From Isoetes taiwanensis (taxonomy: Eukaryota; Streptophyta; Lycopodiopsida; Isoetales; Isoetaceae): a DNA stretch of 64,000 bases. The notes under the pieces were generated by a model. The model did no database searches, had not been told where the DNA came from, and saw nothing but the letters and a program-made list of their open reading frames with translations. Shown here piece after piece: positions 20,241-32,104 of the stretch. Position 1 is the stretch's first letter. Each line of letters opens with the position of its first letter. The position numbers and the translations under genes were made by a program. Location: contig JAJEKV010000013.1 of the NCBI GenBank assembly GCA_021234155.1, forward strand, positions 14,485,877 to 14,549,876, written 5' to 3'.

Positions 20241-23174
20241 AGGATAGGTTTGATTACTTTTGTACAGAGCTCAGGTCGATCCCTATATATGATTTGCATA
20301 TATGAGGTGGGTTGCTTTAAAAAAACCTACTCTCATTTACTATGTATTTAACCTATGATAAGTAAAAATCCCTTATTTTCCTCCAAAAAAAAATGTAGGA
20401 GGCAGCCCGCTGGGGGAGGGGAGGGGAATCTTTGATTACATTCAGAGATTTTGAATTCCATTGATAATCCCATTGCCCATAGTTCCCGGACGAATTGATA
20501 CGATTTATAGTAATTGTGATATTTATAAGTTCTCATAGTAGTAGTTCAATACAAGAACAAGTGAAGATCAATAGCAATATGGATCATATTTCAAACAAAC
20601 TGATAGGGCCGCACAATTAACCACCCAGCTGGATCCGCTAGGCTTTCCCAAATTCAATGGCTACAAATCACTAACTCTAGTGACCAGCTTTCCAGATTAC
20701 TCCATATAGTCTCTGTTTAAGGTAAAATACAACTCGTGTTTAGAATCTTTGCTCCATCCCAAGAAAAAGACCTGTGGATAGAATAGAACTCATGTCCGTA
20801 CATGCCTTTAGCCAAATTCATGATCTGCCTCCCAAATCTGACGTTCACTTAGCCTTAAGGCAAAATCGATGAATCATGTTTACCAATAATTTTCCTTCTT
20901 CTACTATGCCACTATCAAGCCTAGCCATAACTTTCTCTATTTTCCCCATCCGCAGGTTTGTGTCTTCCTTTAGTCGGAAAGTTGGAATAGCTTCTCGTCA
21001 GAATCCTGCTACAGTAACTTTTGGTTGCCATGCTATAGTGATAGTTGGACGAGCCGTACGTTTCTAGATCAGACATCCGGTCCATGATTTGCTGCCTTTT
21101 GGGTGCTGCAGGCCCCCCTTTATGTAGTCTTTCCTAAAAGGCATCCAATGGCTTACCTTTTCTAAATAAGAGACATCCAATAATTGGCATAAAATTGCCC
21201 TTAATAATAAATACCCTTGACCTTTTTTTGGGTTATCGTTGCTTCATGACCCCATTCTTCTACCAAATACCTCAACTCCTAATAATAATATTAATTATAC
21301 AAGGTCCTTTAATAACCATAGATATTTTCTAATGGTTATACATGTTATCATATGCCCCTTTTATATATACACTTGGGAAAGCATTAAGGGTAACATTTAC
21401 ATAATATCTACCGTAATTTGTTAAACCCATTCGTTGTGGACCACTCCCGTACTTGCTCCATATCAATAAAAGCAATTTTAACAACAATTGTAACCATCGC
21501 AGTTATAATCATTAATTTTATAACATTATGTGATGCAATTCTAGGTCATTCAACAACTTGTACTCTCAGAATAATGCTATCTATCTTTAATTCAAGAAAG
21601 TAAGCATAGCTATTATCGTTCTTGGATCCGTGCAATCTTGGTTGTCGAGGAATACTTTTGCATCTGTTGAATTGTGTTCTTCGTGCTTTTCCGCCTTTAT
21701 TAAATAAAGGATGTAGGATAAGCTTTGCTTCAAATGAAAAGCCTTCTGAAAGTAACTAAAACTTGCTAAAAAGGGAGTCGAGCTTCACAAGCCAAGATCG
21801 CCCAAAATTGACATCCGACGGATCTCTGGATACCCTACACAAATATCAACAAAAGCAACTAAGGGACCTGGAGGGTATTCAATGATTCAATGTCCTGATA
21901 TATGGGATGTCATGTTCAACGGTTTAATAAGTAATGTTAATAATATTTATATATAATAAGCTATGCATGGATTTAAAAAAAAAAAAGGGCCCCTTCACCT
22001 AGGAGTTGTTTTGTAAAAGATGAATGCCACTGTAAGTAAGATGATGCATTGGAACTACTTAGAAAATGGATCGTGGAATATAAAACATCATTTTTCTTTG
22101 TAGAAGAATGCGGAATGCCACCATTCATACTATCTATCAATCATATTAAGAATAATAATGGATGTATAGAATCATATTATAATAAAATGAATGTATAGAC
22201 CCATCGACATATGATCATGTGCCCAAGGCTACAAAGCAAGCCACCACTAGTTGTGGCTTCCTATTCCCTTATTACTCAAACTCAACCAAATCTTGGAATC
22301 GAGTATTGGAACTTGCCCAATGTATTCGACCAGGAATGTTGAGCCAGCAAATCCTAGAAACAAAAAAAAGGTGATGCAAATGTTACTACATGATTGATTA
22401 TAGAAATCCAAAAGGCCCTATGCAATTTACTCAAGTTCATGCCTTTTTCATCTCATGTATGCTGCCCGTGGCCAAAAAAGCATGCAGTCATGAACCCAAA
22501 AGGGGGAGGGGGGCAAAAGGAAAGGAATAATATGGCTAAAAAGGATCTTTTCATGCAAAAGCATATTAATGTAAACTTGAGATTCACTAGATGTGAAGTG
22601 GTCTCATATGCAAAAGCAAGTGGATGGAAACCTGAGATTGATCGGGAGAAGGTGCCTATCATGCATTGACTGGTAAAGAAGTGCTATACATGAATGAGCA
22701 TAGACATGCATGTCCAAACCAAAGGTTAGGAGGGCAAAATAACTAGAAATACAAAGCACGCTCTATAAATACTACTAGTATGTATGCTTACTGCAAAACT
22801 TAACAAACTCAATTAAATATAACAAAAATAATCACGGGATCAAAATTGCTTTGCTTGGTACAAATTCACCAACCAACCGAGTTCAGGCCTAAGAACATAG
22901 CAAGTAAGCTTTCTTTGGTTCTACCAATTCCAAGGTTCCTAATAGAGCAACTGTTCTATCTTCTCTGGGCAATTTAACAAAATTAAAAGAATGGCTTTGG
23001 ATCTGAAACTAGAATGAGAATGGTTCGGATTCCTGTTTTATTTTAACTTAATATTTTAATATTAATGTCTCAATATGTCAATAGTCTAATGCCCCTTTTC
23101 CATACCTTGCCTTTATGTTCACATCAAGTCTCTCGAGCCGCTCCCCCAAGTTTGTGCCATAACAATTCCTTCCC
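20241..23174. other. AT-rich intergenic, nothing recognised
   Basis: No gene, LINE or LTR signature. Short A-runs (for example near 21970 and 22365) could be old retroposon tails but have no identifiable body. Confidence 0.45.
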
Positions 23175-23311
23175 TTCTCAAGCCTGATCGACCTCGATCA
23201 TCTGCCTTGCGAGAATAACCCCTTTAAAGATAGAATCGAACTCGATCATCTGTCTTAAAGATCTTCATCCCTTCTCAAAGACTGATCGAACTCGATCATC
23301 TGTCTTGAGAA
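23175..23311. repeat. three tandem hairpin-forming units, ~48-bp spacing
   Basis: Each unit is an imperfect inverted repeat centred on ATCGAACTCGAT with outer arms such as TTCTCAAAGAC and GTCTTGAGAA: 23175-23215, 23223-23260 and 23272-23311. A degenerate fourth may lie at 23371-23410. No coding role is seen. Confidence 0.65.
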
Positions 23312-23439
23312 GTAACCATTTCCTGAAGCTAGTCACTTGATTAATCGCTTTGAAAGTTTTTCCACCTCTTCTCTAAGGCTGGTACGCTTATCATCTATCC
23401 ATGAGAGATATTCCTAAAAGTATACTTAGGATCTGGCTA

Positions 23440-24390
23440 TTGTGCTGCAGTCACAATAACATTCTTTTTTAGAGTCTTATTTAGAGTATTATTACACTTA
23501 TTTAGCGTTTTGGTGGAGCCTGTTCTTCGATACATGATTGAAATCTGGGGCCCGGTAATGTCCCTTGCTATCTGGAATGACTTAGAGTAGGTGCAGAACG
23601 CCTTCTTAGCATAGGCATTGGAAGTGAAATCCATAGTCCCATATCAAATTCTACTGCAAGAGATAGGTTTCTTGCCTTTACAGAGAGTTGTCCTTGATCG
23701 CCACATTGTCTACTTCAAGAAGATGGTCGCTATGGACGATATTCATCTCCCCAAGCTGCCACTCCGTGGTGATGGGGCCGCAATGCCTCATGGCCTGCTG
23801 GAAGGAAAAGAAGGTTAAGTGGCTAGCCAGATAGAATGTGTAAGAGCACAGGCGCATACAGCTGCAAACAAAAGAAGATAGTCATAGTTTGAGGCAGTGT
23901 CTTGACACTTGCTTCCTCAAAAAACTTTGGGATGCCAGCACCCTTGAGCAAGTCAAGACAATACATTATCATCACCAATAAATGAGATAGGCAGATGGAT
24001 TGGAGAGTCATCCCAAAACAAGTTCTGAGAGTGCTGCAAAGTGGGAGCTGTTGAAGGGCTGTCCCACATATGATCACATCAGGACACGTTATGCGAGTTG
24101 GTTAGGCCCAACCAGCCGTTGCATGTGATTTTGAGCATGTCTTGAAGAGGTAATGGATAGGTGTGCCCAACTATGTCCTCAAACACTGTGTTAACAGGTG
24201 GCACAATATTCCACTATTGCCAGCATTCCTATTATACGATGGTTTTTTTACTCAAAACCCTTCGAGACATGGGTTTTTAAATCCAAACAGTGATATGTCT
24301 GCTGCACTCCCTTTTTTGGGTCCAATAGGCCGCTTGGTCTTCATGGACGATAAAAATCATTCAATTCAATTAAATAACCTCCTAATATCT
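23440..24390 (+). mobile_element. 5'-truncated LINE (same group as the 25-36 kb copies)
   Basis: The plus frame near 23500-23810 contains VPYQILLQEIGFLPLQR and LDRHIVYFKKMV. These match the minus-strand LINE at 34.7-36.4 kb nearly residue for residue (VPYQILLQETGFLPLQR). The 3' end near 24320-24375 (GGGTCC-ATAGGCCG-TTGGTCT-...-GGACGATAAAAA, then ATTCAATTCAATT) matches that copy's 3' terminus and pentanucleotide tail. Only the distal RT/C-terminal part of ORF2 and the 3' UTR remain, with stops in frame. Confidence 0.75.
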
Positions 24391-25159
24391 TTCCTCAAAC
24401 GAAACCATTTGAAAACATTTTCACATCAAACACCTAAAGTCCCATTGACCTTATAAATCGCAAAACGCCTAAACTCTTAGGTTGCTCCATGCATCCATAA
24501 AAGTAAGAAGGTTTCCTAACATTAAATTTTTGCAAGACAATCTCATGTCTTGCAAACCTCATCAAACAAAATCTAACCAAATTGGTACACTTATGCCATT
24601 ATTTGAACAAAAAATGTTGAGTTAATCCATCATCTAACATAGTTCATCACAATGACCTATGTTCATTCTCCACTTCTAGCATAGGTTCAACGCTTTTTTT
24701 AAACTCAATAATTCAAGGTAGTCTTTCTCAACCTAAGAATATTCAAGCAACAACCGAATGTCATAATTTTAAGACGTTTTGCTAAACGTGTCTTTAAATT
24801 AACTTTCTTCCAATGATATCTTTTGCAATGAAATTATTGCAATTAAATCATTACTAATTCATCTCAATGGTTTATTCCTTCTCCTGAAGAAAGAAAAAAC
24901 TCTCCATGCATTCTAGGCTTTTCTGCAATGATACGCAATCAGTCATTACATTTGCTCTTGCAAACGCCTGCAATAATGACATTATCATCCTTCATCTTGG
25001 AGGTTCTCGACAAGTGAGAGGACATAACTCATGCATCATTACATTGATATGTACAAATTTATAGATGTATAATTTCTCAATGTTAATCCTCAGCAATGAT
25101 TTGGCTTGTTGGGCTCTCCTTCTTGTATCGAATCCCATAGATCTTTTTGATATCTGTAG
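24391..25159. other. AT-rich intergenic, nothing recognised
   Basis: No coding or repeat signal beyond AT richness. It may include the 5' UTR of the following LINE. Confidence 0.45.
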
Positions 25160-26256
25160 ATGATAAAATTCAGTTCTCCTCTCTTGGGTGCTAATAGGGC
25201 GACAAGAAAGGGAGACCTAAAGGAAAAGAACAGGGAACAGTATGGGAACAACAAAACGTCAAGCTCGGGAGGAGATAGGTCAAAAGGGAAAAAGGTGAAA
25301 TCCGATGACGACAGATCAACAAAAGATAGCCGGAAACATGGCAAAAGGTATTTCAATGCAGAAGACAGCCGAAAACATGGCAAAGGGGATTTCGATGATG
25401 GAAAAGGGGATTCCGGTAATGATAGGGTTGTAAAAGATAAGGGGCCTGCGAAGTATTGCAAAGACCTCGAGAATGATGGCAAATCGATTTCAGAAGCTGA
25501 CAGCATGGAAACCGATGCTGAACCCTCTGATGGAGATGATGGAGATGATGGCGGAAAGTATGAGATCAATGTTTAGAGACTTCAAGAAAGTGTTCGTGCA
25601 GGAATTCATGGGTTCGGTTATGCAAGAGATGATCAAAGAGGTAAGAAGTTCTTTAACCATTGATTTTCAATTAGCATTGGAGCAAGTTAAATAGGAAAAT
25701 GCCATGGCTTTGCAAAAACTGAGAGGGGAAATTGAGGCAATCAAATCTGAAATTCAGGAGTACCCAGTTGTGAGAGATATAAGGAGGAAGATTCAGCGAT
25801 AATGGAGTTGTCGCATAAGCTTGCAGGTTATATAGAGGAGCAAGATAGAAAGAACCAGGCTTAATCTGAGGTTGGTTGGTCTGCCAGAAAGCAATCAGGA
25901 AAAAACAAGATCTGTAGTGACACATTTTCTTCAAGATAAACTAAAAATTGATGATATCGGCATAGTGGATGCATTCAAAGTTGGAAAACAAGCAGATTGG
26001 ACCAGGCACTAAACTAAAAATTGGTGATATTGGCATAGTGGATGCATTCAAAGTTGGAAAACAAGTAGATTGGACCAGGCACATCATAATTAGGTTCCGA
26101 GACAAGGATTGCAGGTGGAATGTACTAAGGAATAGGGCTGCTCTTAAAGGAAGGAAGGAAGGAAGGAAGGAAGTATATTTTTACGTCGCACCACAAAGGC
26201 AGCGTCACGAAGGACATGCGACCACAAGTACAAAAAAGAGAAAGCATCTGGATTAA
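25160..26256 (+). pseudogene. LINE ORF1 (nucleic-acid-binding protein), decayed
   Basis: A Lys/Asp/Ser-rich disordered front (25160-25576) is followed in another frame by a helical coiled-coil segment (FRDFKKVFVQEF, ~25570-25760). Next comes an ORF1p-like core (LVGLPESNQEKTRSVVTHFL, ~25870-25935) and HIIIRFRDKDCRWNVLRNRAAL (~26080-26145). A 73-bp tandem duplication and a GGAA repeat disrupt it. The layout recalls L1/Tx1-type ORF1 proteins. Confidence 0.65.
25938..26083 (+). repeat. 73-bp tandem duplication within LINE ORF1
   Basis: CTAAAAATTG-TGATAT-GGCATAGTGGATG... through TTGGACCAGGCAC occurs twice, with starts at 25941 and 26014. The 73-bp period is not a multiple of three, so it shifts the frame. 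Confidence 0.85.
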
Positions 26257-26389
26257 TGAAGACTTGACCAAGGAGTAGCTTATTGCCAGAAAGGATGAAA
26301 TTTAGAAATTTAAAGAAGCAAAAAGTCAGAATCAGAAGTTTTCCTGGAAGAGAGGAAAGGTGGTTATTGGTAGCTAGGTAAGCGAGGCC

Positions 26390-27180
26390 ATCACGATTGG
26401 AGTGTGGAACATCAACATGCTAACGGATTCAAAAGTAAGTAGCATGTCTGAAGTTCTCAAATGCTTAGATCCGATCGTATTTGTGGATACCTGGAAGCAT
26501 GAGCAATTTGCACTGCCTGACATACCAGGTTTTGGTAATGAGATAGGGACAAGCTATAGAGGTAATGGTGGAATTGTGTGCTTTGTTCGAGAGCAATTTG
26601 GTCATTTGGTTAAAGAGATACAAGTCAGCAGTACCAAATAGTATCTTTGGGTTGAAATAATGGGATATAGGAAGGTGTATTTGGCAAGTTGTTACTATCC
26701 CCCGATACACAAGAAAGCTTATGACAAAGACGATACTGATAGGGCAGATTCTTTATTCCAGCTAGAGCAAGATATAGTCAAATTTGCAGGCAGTGGTGAT
26801 ATAATACTGGTGGGAGATTTTAATGGCAGAACAGCAAATAGGCACGCATCAGTATTAAATCAGGATGGGGACCCCATGTGGATGGAAGAGATGGATGCTG
26901 AGGAATTGAAATTAGCAAGATGGGCAAGAAAATCAGATGATAAGGCATACACCACGCACATGGGCAAATTGCTGCTGGACATGTGCAGTTGATTGGATTT
27001 GAGAATACTTAATGGGTTGCACAGATTTTCAGGATTAGGGAAGTGTACATGCAGAGGGAAAAATGTTGTGGATTACATCATAGGAGGGGAAGGGGTCTCA
27101 CAGAGAATTAGGCAGTTAAAAGTGTGGGAGCAGCAGCCGAAATCAGATCATGCCCCAATAACATTTCATTTGGAGGTCGG
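26390..27180 (+). pseudogene. LINE ORF2 AP-endonuclease domain, decayed
   Basis: GVWNINMLTD (~26400), IILVGDFNGRT (~26800-26832) and SDHAPITF (~27145) match the N-terminal, Asp/Asn and terminal His motifs of LINE AP endonucleases that nick the target DNA. Two in-frame stops split the domain. Confidence 0.8.
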
Positions 27181-27599
27181 TAATATGCCTAGTTCTGTCA
27201 AGAACAACCATCAGCAGAATTATGTGAAGGTGACCGGAAAAAAGAAGATCTATATAAAACAATATGTGAGGCAGGGATGTCAAGGTTGGAGGGTATGGTG
27301 AAAGTGGCGGATATGGATATCACACAACTTCTCCTTGATGCAACAGAAAAAAGTTTCACACATAAACGAAAAGCAAAGGGGCTGCCATGTAACAGGTTGT
27401 AAAGTCAAGCATAGAGAATGCAATGCGACAAAGGAAGCAGGGGACAAAAAGCTAAAATAGAAGGAGTATGTCGCTCTCATTCGCAAGAAAAAGAGGCAAT
27501 TTCTACAGGAGAGCCAAGTAAGACACATGTATGATTTGATACGAGAACCCAAAAGTTTCTAGAATTGAATGATTATAATGAAAATCGCAGATATTCCAA

Positions 27600-29247
27600 A
27601 TTTGGGTAGGCTGGTTTCAGACAAAAACACTCCACTGTTGATCACTTGGTCACTCTCAGGGTTGCAATGGATGCAGTAAAGGGTAAGAAACAACCTCTCT
27701 ATCTTGCGTTTATTGATTTTAGTAAAGCATTTGGTATGGTTCCTAGAGAATGCATGTTGGAGAGAATGAGAGATTAAATATTCCAGTGGAGTAAGAGATG
27801 CTACCAGACTGATATATGAAAAGGTGCTGGTAGAATTATCCTTTCCCTTAGAGAATGTATGTGATGATGTGATAGCGAGTAATGTGGGTGTCAAACAGGG
27901 CTGCCCTTTATCTCCCACGTTGTTTGGGTTGTTTATTGATGGTTTAGAAGAATGGATTATGGAGCAGGATGGGTCAGGCACTTCTATTGCAGGGTATGTG
28001 CTTGCCCTCTTGTTGTATGCAGACGATGTAGTACTTATCTCGAAGCAACCAGCAAGGCTCCAAAGAGCACCTTGATACGTTAGCTGATATTTCTAACTCT
28101 ATGTGCATGAAAGTGAATCTATATAAATCTAAAATCATGGTCGTGGGTTCCAGAAAGAATCGTGACTTCTATTATAAAGGGGAAAAGATGGACTCTACTG
28201 GCACATATAAATATTTGGGGTTAGTGCTTGATAAGAATTTCAGGTGGAATAAGTACATTGAGCAGAGAACAAATGGCGGCCTTAAGTCACTTTATGCTAT
28301 GCAGAGGAGTTGTGGAAAAGCATATATTCTGAATATGAGTATCAAGAAGATGCTTTACAAGTCTTGTCCAATCAGTGGTTTTGTATAGTTTCCAGGTGTG
28401 GGGTCCCGGGTTGCCGGCATGTCTGTGGAGTCAATTGGAGAAAATCCAGAAGAGATTCCTGTGTACAGAACTTGGGATGAAGACCCAAACCCCATATGAG
28501 ATGATGTTGGCAGAGTGTGGTATGATTCCTTTGGAAGGCGAAGCTCTTATCCAGACATTGATATGTATGAAGAAAGTTAAGGCTTTAAACGACAGTAGAC
28601 TGCCTTACTTAGGAATGAAGGAAAGTGAATCAAATGGTTGGTATAAGAACATTAGGGAATGGCTGCTGAAATGGAATATGAAAATTAAAGATTGTCTGCC
28701 TAAGGAGATAAGGTAATGGGTGATTGTAGGAATCCGTGCGGTACTTTGGATAAATCCGAAAATGAAGATGGAAGCATATTGCAATCACATGAATCCTATG
28801 TTACATGAGGTATATTACTTGAAGAGCGACATATCCATCTTAAAACATAAGGAGATCTCGCGCATGCATCTGAGCTCTCATCGTTTAAGTATAGAAGAAG
28901 GAAGATGGAGGAATATACCGAGGGAAAAACGAGTCTGCAAGGTCTGTGGCCAGGATGAGGTCGAGGATGAGGTGCATGCCCTTCTTTTATGTCCAACATA
29001 TGAGGTATTGAGACGAAGATATGGAATCCAAGGCACATTGGTAGATCTGTTTAGCCTACCACTCTCCACTATTGGTAATTTTATCATAGATGTATTGAAA
29101 ATTATAAGAACTTGTATTGCTAGTATTGATGCACTTTTACAAAATGATACAAATGAGATAGAGATGATTGAGAAGACAGATGATGCTTCCAATTGTGAAA
29201 GCTCATTAGAGGATTGGTTTGATGTAGAGGACAATCTGAACGTCTGA
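27600..29247 (+). pseudogene. LINE ORF2 reverse transcriptase and C-terminal region, decayed
   Basis: AGFRQKHSTVDHL, FIDFSKAF (~27715), GVKQGCPLSPTLFGLFIDGLE (~27890) and YADDVVLIS (~28015) are RT motifs. YADD is the catalytic box. The C-terminal ORF at 28720-29247 carries CKVCGQDEVEDEVHALLLC, a zinc-binding CCHC motif. Frame changes occur within it. Confidence 0.85.
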
Positions 29248-29278
29248 TAGGCCTGATGGTCTCAGTAGGCGTAATAAC

Positions 29279-29355
29279 AAACATTTCATTTCATTTCATT
29301 TCATTTCATTTCATCTCTCTCTCCCTCCCTTCCTCCGTCCCTCTCTCTCTCTGAT
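29279..29355 (+). repeat. LINE 3' tail (CATTT)n followed by (TC)n/CCCT tract
   Basis: Six or seven units of CATTT/ATTTC end the LINE at 29316. A CT-rich run follows to 29352. Pentanucleotide tails instead of poly(A) recur in this LINE group at 24378 and 34683. Confidence 0.8.
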
Positions 29356-30006
29356 GGTCTCATAGACATTGTTATTATAGAATAGGAATCGGGGGGAGGT
29401 CTTAGTATTGGCATATGGAATATTAATAGATTAATTGTTGATAAAGTGATAACAATACAGGAAACTCTTGCTGGGATAGATATAATTTGCTCTACTGAGG
29501 CCAAAGAAAATGAGCTATATGCTCTCCCTGATATACCGAGTTTTGATTGACTTATTCAGTGAAAAATAAAAGATTCAGAAACATGGATAACAGAAATGGT
29601 GGGCTTGCTTGTTATGTCAGACCACGATGTAAAGATCTTGTAAAAGGTGTCAGAACATATTAAAATGGATAATACATGTGGATTGAGATATGCGGATCAA
29701 TGGCCGTATATTATTTAGCTATCTGCTACTTTGCTCCCAGGAATAAGAAGGCTTATATAGAAACTGACGCTTGTCGAGACGATTTGTTCTTTTCATTAGA
29801 ATAGGATATACTATATTTTCAAAACAAAGGTGACGTAATTCTATCAGGAGACTTGAATAGTAGAACAGGAGATAGACAAGCACCGATGTACACAAATTTG
29901 AAGGATCCCCTTTGGCTGGAACAAATGGACAGAGATGATTTGATGGCTGACAGATGGGACAGACAATCCTCAGATAGCATAGTTACGAAATCGGGTAGAC
30001 AATTGC

Positions 30007-31508
30007 TGTGACGTTCCACGTATGTATACGCCCTTTTGGGTATAAATACATGACACGTCACTATGAATAATTAATGCACATCATTAATTATTAAGGTGGA
30101 AACCTAACCCTAAACCCTAATTCGAATTTAGGGCTTAACCTGATATTAAAAAGGCCTAAATTAATTAGGGATAACTAATCTAGAGCTGCCACCTGGCCCA
30201 AATTAATTGGGCAAGGTAGACCTGCCAATTGGGGCGTCCACTCCAATTTGCCCCAAATCGATTTGGGGCAAATTGGTGGAGGAGGAGCTGCTGCTCACCT
30301 TGGGTTCCAGCCAGAAGGATGGAGAACCAGAGAGATAGCTATGATACCGGTTAGTTTTAGCGTAGCTTGTATGCTTCTGACCCTTGTTTGAGTAGATGGA
30401 TGATTAGATTCTATTCTATGATCTACTTATGATGATGATGATGGATGTTTGTATCTGATTCTGTTTTCTCTTTCTGTTCCTCCTGTGTTCTATTGGATTA
30501 AGAGGGGTAGAGACCTAAAGGCTATCTAGATTTAGTGATGCTCCTAGCTAAAACCCCTTAAATCCCATTAAATACGGCCTGCGCACAAGATCCCACCTGG
30601 CTGGGAATGCTATGACGTGATTCAGCACCAGATAACGAGTATGATGGTGAATCAGGGGTGGGGTCTCGCCTAGCGCGGCTACGGGACTCCTACAGTGTGT
30701 TAGGCTTATAGCCGGTCACGGAGAGGGACGGGTATGGGTCTGACACTTCTTGGGTCGCAGGTGTCGAGCCAATATAATTGGGCGCCCTGGGCTCGAACGG
30801 GCAGGTGAGCTGGCCTTTAGATTTAGGGGAGTAAGTCGGGTACGAACGCGGGGGTCACTAAGGAGGGCACGCGTTCTCTAGCACACCCAGGGATCCGTCA
30901 TACTCGGGGAGGGGACGCCACTCCGACCTGCCTCATTGGACCGGGGAGATGTAACCTGGAGTAGTCCCATAGGGTGATTCCATGGGATTGCGTCTCCGAA
31001 AGGCTACAATCATGCCATAGCATGTTCTAGCCTATCTGCAAAGTGTGCACAGGAGGGGCGGATGGAGTGGACTACCCTAGCTATTGTTCTATGCCAGCCA
31101 ACGCCATTGTTATGATTCCGTCTGTTGTTATCTGGAGGCCTTGACTGTCAGTTGATTCCCATGAGTCTGAGCCGGGGTAGAGCTCTTATTTATGATGCAT
31201 TTCCTTTGTTATGTTGGTATTCTGTTGTATTCGTATTGATGATGATGGGCCACCCTTCGCGGTGGTATATTATTTATTTGTATTGTCGCCAGGTGCTAAC
31301 ATGTATGTACGCTTCCGCTATATAGGATTCCCATAGAAGGCTTGGGACGAATGACACCTCCGTGTCCTTCACCCAGACACTTGCCCATCACAAGTGGTCC
31401 GAGTCAGACGGAGGGCCTTTCTATGGTGTAGTCGTCGCCATGGAAGAGGGGATTTCCCGTATTTATATGATGGGAGGATCGTATAGATTTGGGGAGCGAG
31501 TACTGTAG
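30007..31508 (+). mobile_element. solo-LTR-like insertion (LTR retrotransposon fossil) inside the LINE
   Basis: It begins TGTGACGTTCC, the inverted complement of the GGAGCATCACA end of a related, inverted copy at 54691-55680. The two share long blocks, for example GGGGAGATGTAACCTGGAGTAGTC near 30950. An AACCCTAAACCCTAA telobox-like motif lies at 30107. No pol sequence accompanies it, so it behaves as a solo LTR. No convincing target-site duplication was found. It is younger than its host LINE. Confidence 0.65.
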
Positions 31509-32104
31509 ATTATATGATTATGGCGGACAGCACCATGGATCATGTGGTCGATTTCCAAATTGGTGAAGAACAATTGGAATCAGATCACTGCCCATGCACT
31601 GCTCACACTCCACGCTAATCATACAAATCTGAAGCCGAACTCACACACATGCTAGGGATATCACATGAGGGTCAGCTTGCACAGTTGCTATCGGGCTAAT
31701 ATAGAATCTGAGCCACAATCTATTACTCGGGCTGCAGACATATCCACATCTAGTCAACAATTCAGTGCTTTATTATTAGATCTCGCTAAAGAGGTTTTTA
31801 CCTCAAAATGTGTTGTGAAAGGATTGCCATGTAGATAATGGTATGATCATACATGCAGAGATGCTAAGCGGATATGGCAGAACAGTCAGGGACCTCTTAA
31901 AGACCAATGTAAAAAAGCTTATAGAAAAATAGTGAGGCAGAAAAAAGGACAATTCATCTATTCAAGACAGGAAGAGCTTTGCCAAAAATACATATCAGAA
32001 CCAAAAAGCTTTTGGAGCATGCGTCAGAAAGTTCGCCAGAGTGAGTTTCCTCTCACATCTGACATCTTATGAAAACATGTACATGATCATACCATCACCC
32101 AGCA

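Larger units (their letters stand above)
25160..29316 (+). mobile_element. LINE with ORF1, AP endonuclease, RT and CCHC motif, decayed
   Basis: Parts appear in LINE order on the plus strand: a charged disordered plus coiled-coil ORF1 (25160-26256), an AP-endonuclease (26390-27180), reverse transcriptase (27600-28400) and a C-terminal CX2C...HX4C motif (28936-28992). A 3' end GGTCTCAGTAGGCGTAATAACAAAC follows, then an ATTTC-repeat tail. Compared with the copy at 31.5-34 kb, the stretch joining endonuclease to RT is shortened, so there is an internal deletion near 27400-27600. Several stops and frame changes are present. I would place it among ORF1-bearing, L1-like elements, but the clade is not fixed. 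Confidence 0.85.

Noticed and set aside
23175-23311. Possible CRISPR-like array
   Set aside because: Only three diverged inverted repeats, no unique spacers, eukaryotic context.
30107-30121. AACCCTAAACCCTAA as an interstitial telomere
   Set aside because: Two units only, inside an LTR; a telobox-like motif is a simpler reading.
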